64,000 nucleotides of DNA from Burkholderiales bacterium (GCA_016213325.1 JACRAY010000001.1:1-64000); one strand, 5' to 3'; positions 17,813 to 27,327 are shown, counted from the first letter of the stretch. Notes: generated by a model from the sequence alone, not told the origin. Translations and numbers: made by a program.

Positions 17813-19813
17813 TCAGGGCGGCTGGGCCGGGCCCTGGCGGACCTTCGCGTCTTCACGCAGCCGCGCGTCTTCGCGGCGCTTCACGCACAGCGGGTGGTTG
17901 CGCGCCCCGGGCTTGTCGCACTGCTCGGCCAGGCACAGTTCCTTGGACAGGAACACCTTGGAGGCGCACTGGTCGACCAGTGCCAGCACGTTGACCGCGG
18001 GCTGCACGGGTTGCGGGGGGGCCACGGGCTGCGGCGCCGGCACGGCGACGGGTTGCTGGATGATGGGCGTTTCGACCGGTGGCGGCACGTAGGTCGGCGT
18101 GGGGGCTGCGACCTGCGTTCGGCGGGAAGCCACCGGCCTCGGGGCCGAGGCAGCGCTCGCGGGCTTGGATGCGGGCGCGGACGCCGGTGCAGCCGCTGCC
18201 GATGCCGCAGCCACCAGCGTGGCCGAGGCGGGCGCCGATGCCGCCGATGCTGCAGTGCTGTCCGAGGCAGCCGCCACCGAAGCAGCAGAAGCCGCCGCGG
18301 ATGCAGCGGCCATCGCGGCATCCGCGGCGGGGTCCGTCTTCCTGGCCAGCAGGGTGTATGCAGTTGCCGCCGCAATCGCAACGACCAGCACCGCCGCTAT
18401 CGCAACCACCGGCGCCTTCTTCTTCGGCGGCGGTTGCACCTGCGTGTCTTCGGCCACCGGCGCCGCCTTGACGGCCGCAGCGCCGCTGGCAGCGGCGGCA
18501 GCTCCCGGCACGCCCTTCGTGCCGTCGCCCAGGATCTCGGCACGCGACTGCACCACTGTCTTGGTCCAGTCGGCGCCGCCGGGCGGCGCGCCCTTGATGG
18601 GGTCGGAGCGCAGGCGTGTCGCTTCGGCGTCCGGGTCGTCGCCACCCGCGCCGCCCACCTGCGTCTGCTCGCCCACCCCAGTCAGCTTGCGCAGGCGCCG
18701 CCGCGCCAGGTCGGAGTAGATGCCGGTGGGGAACTTGTCCAGGTACGACTGGAACTCGTCGGGGTCGCTGGAGTCCTTGATGTCCTTCCAGTAGACCAGC
18801 TCGACTTCCTGCGTGACGGTGCTGCCGGCACTCGGCGTGGTGGCGCTTCCCGGCGTGGTGAGGCCGCCCGGCGTGGTCATCCCGCCCGGGACGCTCGCGC
18901 CGCCTGGTGCCGTGACCCCGGCCTTCGACAGTGACTTGTCGGACTTCTTGAAAGGGTCGGCCGGCGGGACGACCGTCTGGTCTTCGGCGCGGCGGATCGC
19001 GGACTGCAGCGCCACCGCGAAGTCGCGTGCGGTGGCGAAGCGCTCGTCGCGGTTCTTCGCCAGGCCCCGTGCCACCACGGCGTCGATCGCGGGCGGCAGC
19101 TTGGCGTTGAACTGGCTGGGCGGCGGCGGGTTGTGCCCGATGATCTGGTGGATGATCGAGAAGTCGTTCTCACCGTCGAACGGCCGCTTGTCGGTGAGCA
19201 TCTGGTACAGCACGACGCCCACGGAAAAGAGGTCGGCCCGCGAGTCGATCTTCTGGCCCTGCACCTGCTCGGGCGACATGTACTTGAGCGTGCCCACCAT
19301 GCTGCCCTGCGTGCGCGTGGCTTCGCTCGAGTCCTGGATGCGCGCCACGCCGAAGTCGGTGAGCTTCACACGCCCGCTCGGCTCGATCATCAGGTTGGCG
19401 GGCTTGATGTCGCGGTGCACGATGCCCTGCTTGTGCGCGTAGTCCAGCGCGGACAGCAGGTCGCGGATGATCTTGAGCGACTGCTCCAGCGAGTAGCGCA
19501 CGCCGCGGTCCAGGTGGTGCTTCAGGTCGTCGCCCTGCACGAACTCCATCACCAGGAAAGCGATGTCGCCGTCGCGGTCGGAGTCGTAGACGCTGACGAT
19601 GTTGGGGTGCTGAAGCCTCGCCGCGGACCGTGCTTCGGTGCGGAACCTGTGCTCGTATTCGGCCGCGGCCTCTTCGGACAAGTTCTCGACCTTCACGGTC
19701 TTGATGGCCACGCGGCGGTCGAGGTTCGGATCCTTCCCCTCGTACACGATCCCCATGGCGCCCTTGCCGAGCACGCGGACCAGTTCGTAGCGACCCAGCT
19801 TCTTGAGACTCAT
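17813..19813 (-). CDS. Serine/threonine protein kinase, membrane anchored
   Basis: 666 residues. An N-terminal Hanks-type kinase domain (about 8-270) has the glycine loop G-K-G-A-M-G, Lys38 in V-A-I-K, catalytic Asp135 in H-R-D-I-K-P-A-N, D-F-G at 153-155 and M-S-P-E-Q. A linker with repeated G-x-T-T-P-G units leads to a short helical Y-W-K-D-I-K-D-S module, a single membrane helix (about 470-492), and an Ala/Pro-rich C-terminal part with four Cys near the end. The topology puts the kinase in the cytoplasm and the tail in the periplasm. Next to two FHA-domain genes, which are the likely phosphothreonine readers. Confidence 0.93.
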   Translation of the reverse strand: MSLKKLGRYELVRVLGKGAMGIVYEGKDPNLDRRVAIKTVKVENLSEEAAAEYEHRFRTEARSAARLQHPNIVSVYDSDRDGDIAFLVMEFVQGDDLKHHLDRGVRYSLEQSLKIIRDLLSALDYAHKQGIVHRDIKPANLMIEPSGRVKLTDFGVARIQDSSEATRTQGSMVGTLKYMSPEQVQGQKIDSRADLFSVGVVLYQMLTDKRPFDGENDFSIIHQIIGHNPPPPSQFNAKLPPAIDAVVARGLAKNRDERFATARDFAVALQSAIRRAEDQTVVPPADPFKKSDKSLSKAGVTAPGGASVPGGMTTPGGLTTPGSATTPSAGSTVTQEVELVYWKDIKDSSDPDEFQSYLDKFPTGIYSDLARRRLRKLTGVGEQTQVGGAGGDDPDAEATRLRSDPIKGAPPGGADWTKTVVQSRAEILGDGTKGVPGAAAAASGAAAVKAAPVAEDTQVQPPPKKKAPVVAIAAVLVVAIAAATAYTLLARKTDPAADAAMAAASAAASAASVAAASDSTAASAASAPASATLVAAASAAAAPASAPASKPASAASAPRPVASRRTQVAAPTPTYVPPPVETPIIQQPVAVPAPQPVAPPQPVQPAVNVLALVDQCASKVFLSKELCLAEQCDKPGARNHPLCVKRREDARLREDAKVRQGPAQPP

Positions 19814-19879
19814 GCGGCGCCGGTTTACAAATGGAAATTGATTCTAGCGCCCAGTCCCGTCAAGGCTGGGGAAAACATG

Positions 19880-19900
19880 AAAAAACGCCCGGCGGCGCCG
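19880..19900 (-). terminator. Possible short terminator after the FHA gene
   Basis: A short GC hairpin (CGCC with GGCG, 4-nt loop) is followed by six T residues on the minus strand (A-run 19880-19885), right after the FHA stop codon. It is weak, and read-through into the kinase gene is possible. Confidence 0.4.
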
Positions 19901-21091
19901 TCACCGAGTTGCGCTCGGGGGACGGCCCGGGCCTTCGCGCTTGGCGCGCACGGTCTCACGCACGTAGGCGGCGGTGAAATACTTGTTCAGGATGCGCTGC
20001 ACCCACTTGGCGGTGTCTTCGCCCTGTTCGGCGTAGTCCTTGGAGAAGGCATCCCAGGCGCGCGCCGACTCGAACAGCCGCGCGCCGCCCCCCAGGAGCC
20101 GCGCCTTGAGCGCATCGGGCTCGAACTCCTTCAGCACACCTTCGGCCACGGCGCGCGCGGCGACGGTCGTGGCCTTCTCGTGGATGGCGAGTTCGACCAG
20201 CAGCTCGCGCACGGCCCTTTCGGGCCCGATGTAGCCCGCGGCTGCGGCCGCCCGGCCGCCGAACAGGTACTGCATCAGCGCGTCTTCCGAGATGTCGCCT
20301 TCCTTCAGGGGGTTCTTCTCCTGCTGCTTGGACGCCATCATGGTGCGGTCTTCGGACCGCATCTCCTTCTTGGAGCCTGCCACTGCCTTGTGCAGCTCGA
20401 TCAGCCCCAGCACTCCCAGGCGCACCAGCCGGCCAATGGCCTCCAGTTCACCCTGGCTCAGGACACCGACCTTCTCGGGGTCCATGCCCAGGCCCTGGAA
20501 GAAGCCCGATGCGTCGGCCGCCACCTTGAGGCCGCTGGCCTGCAGGCCACTGCTGCCGCTGCCAGGCGCGTCCGTGCCGTAAGTGTCGAAGCCCCATTCG
20601 CCGAATGGGTCGGCCTCGGAGCCGGCCATGTCGTGCGGGGCGGGCTGGGTGGGCGCGAATTCGGGCGGGTCTTCGAGGGCCGCCCACGGGTCGTCGGGGT
20701 CCGGCTTCGGCCCCGCCGCCGCAGCCGCGGCCGCCACGGGCAGCGGAACGGCCCCAACGGGCGGGATGGTCGGCTGGTCTTCGTCGATGCCGATCGACGT
20801 GACCGTGTACTCGGCGATCTTCATCGTCTCGCCACGTGGCAGCACCCCGCGGGCACCGGGGGGTACGTCACCCGACTCCAGCTCGACGCCGTTGACGACC
20901 GACACCACCAGGAAGTGCAGCGTGCCGTCCTCGTTCCACAGGCTCAGGTGCTTGCGCGAAACGTTCTTCTCGGGGTCGGGCAGGCAGATCGCGCATTCGG
21001 GGTCGCGACCGAGGAACACCGGCGCGGCGCCCGCTTCGATGCGGCGCGTGACGTCGATCCCGGGGCCAGCGATTCTCAGTTCCAGCGCCAT
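19901..21091 (-). CDS. FHA-domain protein with T6SS-type (TagH-like) C-terminal domain
   Basis: 396 residues. An N-terminal FHA domain (about 1-100) has F-L-G-R-D-P and V-S-R-K-H-L-S-L, the phosphothreonine-binding Arg, Ser and His. A Pro/Asp-rich linker follows, then a helical C-terminal domain (about 245-390) with K-N-P-L-K, L-F-G-G-R, A-V-R-E-L-L and F-E-P-D-A-L-K-A-R-L, which resembles the C-terminal domain of T6SS FHA proteins. No other T6SS genes are nearby. It starts 26 nt after the cyclase stop. Partner of the adjacent kinase is the simplest reading. Confidence 0.8.
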   Translation of the reverse strand: MALELRIAGPGIDVTRRIEAGAAPVFLGRDPECAICLPDPEKNVSRKHLSLWNEDGTLHFLVVSVVNGVELESGDVPPGARGVLPRGETMKIAEYTVTSIGIDEDQPTIPPVGAVPLPVAAAAAAAGPKPDPDDPWAALEDPPEFAPTQPAPHDMAGSEADPFGEWGFDTYGTDAPGSGSSGLQASGLKVAADASGFFQGLGMDPEKVGVLSQGELEAIGRLVRLGVLGLIELHKAVAGSKKEMRSEDRTMMASKQQEKNPLKEGDISEDALMQYLFGGRAAAAAGYIGPERAVRELLVELAIHEKATTVAARAVAEGVLKEFEPDALKARLLGGGARLFESARAWDAFSKDYAEQGEDTAKWVQRILNKYFTAAYVRETVRAKREGPGRPPSATR

Positions 21092-21117
21092 GTCGGGAAC
21101 ACGGGCCGCGCGCAGGT

Positions 21118-22008
21118 TCAGCCTTTGACGGCGAACGGCACCAGCGGCGCCTCCTCGGCGTTGCGGTCGCACCCGAGGGCGATGACGCCCTGGCCGACCA
21201 GGTAGCATTCGGTGCGGCGCAGCACCACGGGCTCGGTCTGGTTGCCCATGTAGACCCACGTGCCGAAGCTGGAGGCGTCGCTCAGCACGAACTGGCCGCC
21301 CCGCCATTCGATGGTGCAATGCACGCGCGACACGCGCGAGTCGTTCACCGGCATGTCGGCCGTGGTCGAGCGCCCGAGCGACAGGCGCGGGCTGCGCGGC
21401 TGCAGCTCCAGCGTCTTGCCCCCGTAGGAAATCTCGAGCGAGGCGTCCTTGGAAGCCTTGAACATCGAAACCCCCATGACGGTGGCCTCGGTGTCCTTCT
21501 CGGTCTGCCATTCGACGCGGAACACTTCGGTGACCTTGTCCTTGCCGCGCAGGTACATGGGGCCAAGGCTGCGCAGGTCGTGCTGCAGTTCGAGCGAAAG
21601 GGCGTCACGCACGCGCTGCGTGGTGAGGATCTGGTCGGCCCCGGCCAGGTCGGCCAGGCGCGCGGCGCTGTTCACGGCGTCGCCGTAGCAGTCGCCCTCG
21701 ATCTCCACGACTTCCCCCGATTCGACCCCCATCTGCATCTGGCAGGGCGACCCGAGGCCGCCCGGGTACACCGGTTTCTCGACCAGCCGCTTCTGGATAG
21801 CGATGCAGGAGGTGATGGCGTCGCCCTCATCGGGGAAGAGGACGAACAGGCCGTCACCCAGCATCTTGATCACGCGCCCGTTGTGCTGCTCGAAGGTTTT
21901 CGAGAGGGCGGTGGTGAGCTGGGTGACGAAGCGCCCGGCTGTTTCGTCGCCTAGGCGCTCGAAAATCCCGGTGCTTCCGACGAGGTCTGCGAAGACTACA
22001 GTAGCCAT
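21118..22008 (-). CDS. Class III adenylate/guanylate cyclase-like protein with C-terminal FHA domain
   Basis: 296 residues. The cyclase homology domain (about 1-165) has F-A-D-L-V-G-S-T with the first metal Asp, K-M-L-G-D-G-L-F-V-L-F for the second, and Y-G-D-A-V-N-S-A-A-R-L-A, the conserved Asn/Arg region. A C-terminal FHA domain (about 200-290) has S-L-G-R-S, S-R-V-S-R-V-H-C and S-S-F-G-T-W-V. The start M-A-T-V-V-F at 22008 matches family N-termini; the longer frame runs into the tRNA gene. It heads a cyclase-FHA-kinase set. Whether it is catalytically active for cAMP is not shown. Confidence 0.87.
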   Translation of the reverse strand: MATVVFADLVGSTGIFERLGDETAGRFVTQLTTALSKTFEQHNGRVIKMLGDGLFVLFPDEGDAITSCIAIQKRLVEKPVYPGGLGSPCQMQMGVESGEVVEIEGDCYGDAVNSAARLADLAGADQILTTQRVRDALSLELQHDLRSLGPMYLRGKDKVTEVFRVEWQTEKDTEATVMGVSMFKASKDASLEISYGGKTLELQPRSPRLSLGRSTTADMPVNDSRVSRVHCTIEWRGGQFVLSDASSFGTWVYMGNQTEPVVLRRTECYLVGQGVIALGCDRNAEEAPLVPFAVKG

Positions 22009-22088
22009 TTGCGGGCCATTGTATGCGGGCAACCCACAAAAGCGAACAAGCCGGATGAGCTGGGCCCATCCGGCTTGTCTTTGGAGCT

Positions 22089-22165
22089 TGGTCGGCGTGG
22101 CGGGATTCGAACTCGCGACCCCTTGCACCCCATGCAAGTGCGCTACCAGGCTGCGCTACACGCCG
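22089..22165 (-). tRNA. tRNA-Pro (anticodon GGG)
   Basis: 77 nt. Acceptor arms CGGCGTG and CACGCCG pair fully, the D stem is GCGC/GCGC, and the anticodon stem CTTGC/GCAAG holds loop A-T-G-G-G-G-T, giving anticodon GGG. The T loop is TTCGAAT, and CCA is encoded. The T stem has one A-C mismatch (GCGAG against CCCGC). Confidence 0.97.
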
Positions 22166-22188
22166 AGCCTGAAATTATAACCCGCCGG

Positions 22189-22641
22189 CTAATGACCTGA
22201 AGTGAGGAGGTCGCGGATCTCGAACAGCTCGCGCCTGACGAACTGCAGTTTCTGCGAGACGGCGTCCCTCTCTTCGGGCGTGCCTTCCTCCAGCGACGAC
22301 TCGCTGAAGCCGGGTTCGTCCACCTCGATGACCTCGACGCCTTCGAGCATGACTTCACCGGCCCGGCGCTTGTCGCGTTCGACCTGCACGATCTCCTGCA
22401 GCTTGTTGCGCGCGCCGCTGATGGTGAAGCCCTGGTCGTACAGCAGGTCGCGGATGCGGCGGATCATCAGCACTTCGTGGTGCTGGTAGTAGCGGCGGTT
22501 GCCGCGCCGCTTCATCGGACGCAGCTGCGTGAACTCCTGCTCCCAATACCGTAGCACGTGAGGCTTGACACCACACAGCTCGCTGACCTCACCGATGGTG
22601 AAGTAGCGCTTGGCCGGTATGGCCGGGAGGGGTTTCTCCAT
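22189..22641 (-). CDS. MerR-family transcriptional regulator
   Basis: 150 residues. The N-terminal winged helix has Y-F-T-I-G-E-V-S-E-L-C-G-V, H-V-L-R-Y-W-E-Q-E-F and R-R-G-N-R-R-Y-Y, the MerR signature, followed by a coiled-coil helix and an acidic tail. The C-terminus has no metal-binding Cys cluster. This short MerR protein downstream of ihfA and pheT is a conserved neighbour in proteobacteria and its target is generally unknown. The ATG at 22641 is chosen over a TTG 9 nt upstream. tRNA-Pro follows on the same strand. Confidence 0.88.
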   Translation of the reverse strand: MEKPLPAIPAKRYFTIGEVSELCGVKPHVLRYWEQEFTQLRPMKRRGNRRYYQHHEVLMIRRIRDLLYDQGFTISGARNKLQEIVQVERDKRRAGEVMLEGVEVIEVDEPGFSESSLEEGTPEERDAVSQKLQFVRRELFEIRDLLTSGH

Positions 22642-22709
22642 TGAAATCAATGCGGTAGGAGAGAAAGCTGCTAGGTTACTCTAAGTCAGCTGCATTGCAA
22701 AGCACAGCC

Positions 22710-22727
22710 TGTGCCCTTTGGGGCACA
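22710..22727 (-). other. Hairpin between ihfA and merR
   Basis: TGTGCCC and GGGCACA with a 4-nt loop form a 7-bp hairpin in the 113-nt gap after ihfA. No T-tract follows on the minus strand, so it is not a standard terminator; it may stabilise the ihfA 3' end. Confidence 0.35.
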
Positions 22728-22754
22728 CGGCAGGCAGCCGGCGGCGCCGGTGCG

Positions 22755-23096
22755 TCAGCCCTCGCCGTTGCCGCCCTGGATCTGGTCCTTGAGCTTGTGG
22801 CTGGCGTGGAAGGTCACCACGCGGCGCGCCTCGATGGGGATGGCTTCCCCCGTGCGCGGGTTGCGGCCGGGACGCGGCGCCTTGGTGCGGATCTGGAAGT
22901 TGCCGAAGCCGGAGATCTTGACGTCCTTGCCTTCGACCAGGCTGGTGGAGATCAGGTCGAAGAAGGCGTCGATCATGTCCTTGGACTCGCGCTTGTTCAG
23001 CCCGATCTGCTCGAACAGCAGCTCGGCCAGCTGCGCCTTGGTGAGTGCCGGCGTCTCCAGGCTTTCTACTGCGAAGTCCATGCTCTCCTCAGCCAT
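22755..23096 (-). CDS. ihfA: Integration host factor alpha subunit
   Basis: 113 residues. The HU/IHF fold has [12 protein letters not shown] at the start, the body helix, G-F-G-N-F-Q-I-R, and the DNA-intercalating arm [10 protein letters not shown]. It bends DNA as a heterodimer with IhfB. The start is ambiguous: an ATG at 23102 overlaps the pheT stop as ATGA, but the ATG at 23096 has a GGGG box at better distance and is used here. In E. coli too ihfA follows pheT. Confidence 0.93.
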   Translation of the reverse strand: MAEESMDFAVESLETPALTKAQLAELLFEQIGLNKRESKDMIDAFFDLISTSLVEGKDVKISGFGNFQIRTKAPRPGRNPRTGEAIPIEARRVVTFHASHKLKDQIQGGNGEG

Positions 23097-23098
23097 CC

Positions 23099-25516
23099 TC
23101 ATCCCCTCAACCGGCCGCCCGCTTTCGCGGCGATGCTTGCAACCACCGAGGCGACGGCCGCATCGATCTGCTCGTCGGTCAGTGTGGCTTCCGGGCTGGC
23201 GAGCGTCAAGCGCACCGCCATGCTTTTTTCGTGCGCGCCGAGCCCGGCGGCCGCCTGCTTGGGTTTGTAGACATCGAACAACATGGCGGCCTTCAGCAGC
23301 CCGCCCGTGTCGGCCGAATGGACCGCATCCATGAGCGCCGCGTGCGTCACCGAGTCGGCCACCGTGACCGCGATGTCGCGCTCGGCCGGCTGGAACTTGG
23401 GCACGGGCTCGAAGGCGGGCACGTCGCGCTCCAGCACGGCGTCGAGGCCCAGCTCGAACAGCACCGGCGCCTGCGGCAGTTCCCAGCGCTGGCGCCAGCG
23501 CGGGTGCAGCTCGCCGATCACACCGATCTCGCGGTCCCCCAGCCGGATGCTCGCGCAGCGGCCCGGATGCAGCGCGGGGTGGGTGCCCGCCACGAAGGTG
23601 GCGCCGCGCGGCGCCAGCAGCGCCTCGACGTCGCCCTTCACGTCGTGGAAGTCGGCGCCCTGCTCCTTGCGGCCCCATTGCAGGCCGTCGGGTGCGCCGT
23701 AGGCCAGGCCCGCCAGGCGCATCGGCTGGTGCACGCCGCGCACCGTGGTGTCGGTGGTCGTCACGGACGGATCGCGCAGGAACACGCGGCCCACTTCGAA
23801 CACGCGCACGCGTTCGGCCTTGCGGTCCAGGTTGTGGCGCAGCACGTGCAGCAGCGAACCTACGAGCGAGGAGCGCATCACGCCCATCTGGCTGGACATG
23901 GGGTTCAGCAGGCGAATCGGGTCGGGGTTGCCGGCCAGGTCCTTTTCCCACGCTTCCTCGACGAAGCTGTAGTTGATGGTCTCCTGGTAGCCCAGCGCGG
24001 CGAGTGCGCGGCGCACCGCGAAGCGGCCGCGCTGCGACTCCGGCGGCACGCGCGCCACGATGGGTGCCAGCGGCGGCGTCTCGGGCAGGCGGTTGTAGCC
24101 GACGATGCGGATCACTTCCTCGATCAGGTCTTCCTCGATCGTGATGTCGAACCGATAAGGCGGCGGCGTCACCGTGATGACACCGTCGCGAGCCTGCAGG
24201 GGCAGGCCCAGCCGCGTGAGGGCATCGACGCATTGCTCGCCGGTGAGCGGCATGCCGATGACCTTGGCGGCGCGCGCGACGCGCATCGCGACCGGCTTGC
24301 ATTCGGGCAGGCGCACCACCTGGTCGTCCATGGGGCCGGGCTCGCCGCCGCAGATGTCCATGACCAGCCGCGTGATGTGCTCGATGTGCTCCACCGTCAG
24401 GGTGGGGTCGACGCCGCGCTCGAAGCGGTGGCCCGCGTCGGTGGAGAAGTTGTAGCGGCGCGAACGCCCCTGCACGGCTTCGGGCCACCAGAACGCGGCC
24501 TCGACATACACGTTCTTCGTGTCGTCGGAGACCGCGGTGGCGTCGCCGCCCATGATGCCGGCCAGCGACTCGACGGCCTGGTCGTCGGCGATCACGCCGA
24601 CCTTCGCGTCCACCTCGATCGTGTTGCCGTTCAGCAGCTTCAGTTGCTCGCCCGGCTGGCCCCAGCGCACGTGCAGCGCGCCATGGATCTTGTCGTAGTC
24701 GAAGATGTGCGACGGCCGGCCGAACTCGAACATCACGTAGTTGGAGATGTCCACCAGCGCCGTGACGCTGCGCTGGCCGCAGCGCGCGAGGCGGTCGACC
24801 ATCCACTGCGGGGTCTTCGCCTTCGTGTCGACGTTGCGGATGATGCGGCCCGAGAAGCGCCCGCACAGGTCGGGCGACTCGACGTGGGCCTTCAGCTTCG
24901 CATCGTGCGTGGGCACCACGGCCTCGATCTTCGGCTGCTTGAGCGGTGCGCCTGTGAGCGCGGAAAGTTCGCGTGCCACGCCGTAGACGCTGAGCGCGTG
25001 CGCGAGATTGGGCGTGAGCTTGAGCGTGAAGACGTGGTCGTCGAGTCTCAGTACCTCGCGCACGTCCCGGCCGATCGGGGCAGCCCCGTCGAGCTCGAGC
25101 AGCCCGGCGTGGTCCTCGCTCAGTTTCAGCTCGCGCGCCGAGCACAGCATGCCCTGGCTTTCCACGCCGCGCAGCTTGCCCAGCTTGATCTCGAACGGCT
25201 TGCCGTCGTCGCCGGGGGGCAGCACGGCACCCACCAGCGCGGTGGGCACGCGGATGCCGGGCCGCGCGTTCGGTGCGCCGCAGACGATGTTGAGGAGCTG
25301 GCCCTGCCCTACGTCGACCCGGCACACGCGCAGGCGGTCGGCATTGGGATGCTGGACGGCTTCCTTGATTTCTCCGACCACGATCTTCGCAAAGGGCGGC
25401 GCCACGGGGCGCAGCTCTTCGACTTCGAGCCCGCCCATGGTGAGCGTCTCGGCGATCTGTTCGGCGGCAAGCGGCGGGTTGCAGAACTCGCGCAGCCAGG
25501 ACTCGGGGAATTGCAT
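23099..25516 (-). CDS. pheT: Phenylalanine-tRNA ligase beta subunit
   Basis: 805 residues, standard for bacterial PheT. An N-terminal tRNA-binding EMAP-like domain (about 40-150) is followed by B3/B4 editing, B5 and the core region, and a C-terminal ferredoxin-fold anticodon-binding domain with R-D-I-A-V-T-V. It forms an alpha2-beta2 enzyme with PheS, charges tRNA-Phe and edits Tyr-tRNA-Phe. It begins 10 nt after pheS, and its stop overlaps an ihfA ATG. Confidence 0.97.
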   Translation of the reverse strand: MQFPESWLREFCNPPLAAEQIAETLTMGGLEVEELRPVAPPFAKIVVGEIKEAVQHPNADRLRVCRVDVGQGQLLNIVCGAPNARPGIRVPTALVGAVLPPGDDGKPFEIKLGKLRGVESQGMLCSARELKLSEDHAGLLELDGAAPIGRDVREVLRLDDHVFTLKLTPNLAHALSVYGVARELSALTGAPLKQPKIEAVVPTHDAKLKAHVESPDLCGRFSGRIIRNVDTKAKTPQWMVDRLARCGQRSVTALVDISNYVMFEFGRPSHIFDYDKIHGALHVRWGQPGEQLKLLNGNTIEVDAKVGVIADDQAVESLAGIMGGDATAVSDDTKNVYVEAAFWWPEAVQGRSRRYNFSTDAGHRFERGVDPTLTVEHIEHITRLVMDICGGEPGPMDDQVVRLPECKPVAMRVARAAKVIGMPLTGEQCVDALTRLGLPLQARDGVITVTPPPYRFDITIEEDLIEEVIRIVGYNRLPETPPLAPIVARVPPESQRGRFAVRRALAALGYQETINYSFVEEAWEKDLAGNPDPIRLLNPMSSQMGVMRSSLVGSLLHVLRHNLDRKAERVRVFEVGRVFLRDPSVTTTDTTVRGVHQPMRLAGLAYGAPDGLQWGRKEQGADFHDVKGDVEALLAPRGATFVAGTHPALHPGRCASIRLGDREIGVIGELHPRWRQRWELPQAPVLFELGLDAVLERDVPAFEPVPKFQPAERDIAVTVADSVTHAALMDAVHSADTGGLLKAAMLFDVYKPKQAAAGLGAHEKSMAVRLTLASPEATLTDEQIDAAVASVVASIAAKAGGRLRG

Positions 25517-25526
25517 CGGGTGTCTT

Positions 25527-26573
25527 CTAGCGGAACTGCTTCAGGAAACGGATATCGCCTTCGAAATACAGGCGCAGGTCGTTCACGCCGTAGCGCAGCA
25601 TGGTCAGGCGGTCCGGTCCCATGCCGAAAGCGAAGCCGATGAACTGCTCGGGATCGAGCCCCATGTTGCGCACGACCTGCGGGTGCACCTGCCCCGAGCC
25701 GGCGACTTCGAGCCACTTGCCCGCCAGCGGGCCGTGCCGGAACTGGATGTCGATCTCGGCGCTGGGCTCCGTGAAGGGGAAGAAGCTGGGCCTGAAGCGC
25801 AGTTGCAGGTCGTCGCTTTCGAAGAAGCGGCGGCAGAAGTCGGTGAAGACAACCTTCAGGTCCTTGAAGCTCACGTTCTCGCCCAGCCACAGGCCCTCGC
25901 ACTGGTGGAACATGGGCGAGTGGGTGGCGTCGCTGTCCACGCGGTAGGTGCGCCCCGGTGCGATCACGCGGATCTCGGGCATCACTGCATGGCCGGCGTA
26001 CTTCTTGATGTGGGCATGCGCGTAGCGCACCTGCATCGGGCTGGTGTGCGGGCGCAGGTTGTAGGGGATGCCGTCGTCGCCCTGGATGTCCACGTAGAAC
26101 GTGTCCTGCATCGAACGCGCCGGGTGGTTGGGCGGGTTGTTCAGCGAGGTGAAGCTGTGCCAGTCGCTTTCGACCTCGGGGCCGTCGGCCACGTCGAAGC
26201 CCATGCTGGCGAAGATCTGCTCGATGCGCTCCATCGTGCGCATCACGGGGTGCAGGCCACCCGGTTCACGCTGCCGCCCGGGCAGCGATACGTCGAGCGC
26301 CTCGGCCTTCAGCTGCAGCTCGAGTTCCTGGTCGGCCAGCGCCTGGCGGCGCTCGGCCAGCGCCGCCTCGATCGCCTGCTTGGCCTGGTTGATGGCCGCG
26401 CCGCGCGACTTCTTCTCGTCCACGGCAAGCGCGGCCAGGCCCTTCATGAGCTCGGTGATACGGCCGGACTTGCCGATGAACTGCGCCTTGGCGTTTTCCA
26501 GCTCGGCCGGGGTCGGCGCCTGGCCGAAGGCTTCACGCGCGCTGGCGACGATCGAATCGAGGTCTGTGGTCAT
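25527..26573 (-). CDS. pheS: Phenylalanine-tRNA ligase alpha subunit
   Basis: 348 residues. An N-terminal coiled coil (1-90) is followed by the class II catalytic core with H-P-x-R and D-T-F-Y-V motif 1 region, T-H-T-S-x-M-Q-like H-T-S-P-M-Q, and the C-terminal [10 protein letters not shown] motif 3. The start at 26573 gives the normal M-x-x-D-L-D-S N-terminus. No Shine-Dalgarno box is visible; the 8 bases before the ATG follow the T-run of an intrinsic terminator, so all transcription must come by read-through from rplT. Confidence 0.97.
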   Translation of the reverse strand: MTTDLDSIVASAREAFGQAPTPAELENAKAQFIGKSGRITELMKGLAALAVDEKKSRGAAINQAKQAIEAALAERRQALADQELELQLKAEALDVSLPGRQREPGGLHPVMRTMERIEQIFASMGFDVADGPEVESDWHSFTSLNNPPNHPARSMQDTFYVDIQGDDGIPYNLRPHTSPMQVRYAHAHIKKYAGHAVMPEIRVIAPGRTYRVDSDATHSPMFHQCEGLWLGENVSFKDLKVVFTDFCRRFFESDDLQLRFRPSFFPFTEPSAEIDIQFRHGPLAGKWLEVAGSGQVHPQVVRNMGLDPEQFIGFAFGMGPDRLTMLRYGVNDLRLYFEGDIRFLKQFR

Positions 26574-26581
26574 GTGAAATG

Positions 26582-26615
26582 AAAAACAGGGCTAGAGCCT
26601 TCGGCCCTAGCCCTG
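26582..26615 (-). terminator. Intrinsic terminator directly upstream of pheS (attenuator-like)
   Basis: Arms CAGGGCTAG and CTAGCCCTG with an inner GCC/GGC form a long stem followed by TTTTT (26582-26586) on the minus strand. Only 8 nt separate the T-run from the pheS ATG, leaving no room for a promoter. E. coli has the pheM attenuator at this position, but no Phe-rich small ORF is present here. Confidence 0.85.
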
Positions 26616-26634
26616 AACTTGCGGTTTGCACTGC

Positions 26635-26652
26635 GGCGCCCCAAGGGGCGCC
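26635..26652 (-). promoter_or_regulatory. Perfect GC hairpin upstream of the pheS terminator
   Basis: GGCGCCCC and GGGGCGCC with a 2-nt centre form a perfect dyad 20 nt upstream of the pheS terminator stem. A 15-codon ORF starting at 26653 on the minus strand (M-A-P-L-G-A-P-Q-C-K-P-Q-V-Q-G) runs through it and has no Phe codon. It may be part of an rplT/pheST control structure. Confidence 0.4.
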
Positions 26653-26661
26653 ATCGTGAAC

Positions 26662-27021
26662 TCAAGCAGCCAGCTTGGCCTTGACTTGTTCCACGATGCC
26701 GGTAAACGCCGCGGGATCGTTGTAGGCGATATCGGCGAGGACCTTGCGGTCGATCTCGATGCCGGCCTTGCGGATGCCGTTGGCGAACTGGCTGTAGGTC
26801 AGGCCGTTGGCCCGGGCTGCCGCATTGATACGCGCGATCCACAGCTGGCGGAACACGCGCTTCTTGGCGCGGCGGTCGCGGTACGCATACTGGCCCGCCT
26901 TCATCACCGCTTCCTTGGCGATGCGGAAGACGTTGCCGCGGCGGCCGCGGAAACCCTTGGCTAGTGCCAGGACCTTCTTGTGACGGGCGCGGGCCGTGAC
27001 ACCACGTTTGACGCGAGGCAT
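26662..27021 (-). CDS. rplT: 50S ribosomal protein L20
   Basis: 119 residues starting M-P-R-V-K-R-G-V and containing [13 protein letters not shown] and Y-R-D-R-R-A-K-K-R, typical of L20, which binds 23S rRNA early in 50S assembly. In E. coli L20 also represses its own operon at the infC-rpmI region. AAGGAG precedes the ATG. Confidence 0.98.
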   Translation of the reverse strand: MPRVKRGVTARARHKKVLALAKGFRGRRGNVFRIAKEAVMKAGQYAYRDRRAKKRVFRQLWIARINAAARANGLTYSQFANGIRKAGIEIDRKVLADIAYNDPAAFTGIVEQVKAKLAA

Positions 27022-27048
27022 GTGTTTTCTCCTTCTTTCGTCGTGGGG

Positions 27049-27252
27049 TTACAGGCCGGCGAACGGCAGCATCTGTGCCATGTGGCCCATGTTGGTCTCA
27101 TGGACCGTCACGGGGCCGCGCAGGTGCCGCTTGTTCTTGGTGGTCTTCTTGGTCAGGATGTGGCGCTTGAACGCCTGTCCGCGCTTGACCGTCCCACCGG
27201 GACGCACGCGGAAGCGCTTCTTCGCGCCGCTCTTGGTCTTCATCTTGGGCAT
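27049..27252 (-). CDS. rpmI: 50S ribosomal protein L35
   Basis: 67 residues, [16 protein letters not shown] ..., the canonical L35 sequence with its basic N-terminus and L-T-K-K-T-x-K-x-K-R-H-L-R-G. A strong AAGGAGG box lies 8 nt before the ATG. Located between infC and rplT as in most bacteria. Confidence 0.98.
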   Translation of the reverse strand: MPKMKTKSGAKKRFRVRPGGTVKRGQAFKRHILTKKTTKNKRHLRGPVTVHETNMGHMAQMLPFAGL

Positions 27253-27327
27253 TGGAATGCCTCCTTCAAATTGTGCTCGTGAGGCGTCGCGGATGTTCCG
27301 CGCCTTGTTGGCCCCGAGCCACTTGTT

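Noticed and set aside
21118-22137. Longer start for the cyclase-FHA gene reaching into the tRNA-Pro gene
   Set aside because: The extension overlaps the tRNA gene and has no domain; M-A-T-V-V-F-A-D at 22008 is the natural start.
22755-25325. 856-codon minus-strand frame containing ihfA and much of pheT out of frame
   Set aside because: Only its last 114 codons (ihfA) match a family; the rest is an Arg/Ala-rich shadow of pheT. No fusion protein.
26620-26653. Small ORF before pheS as a pheM-like leader
   Set aside because: It has no Phe codon and no aromatic residue, so it cannot sense tRNA-Phe in the known way.
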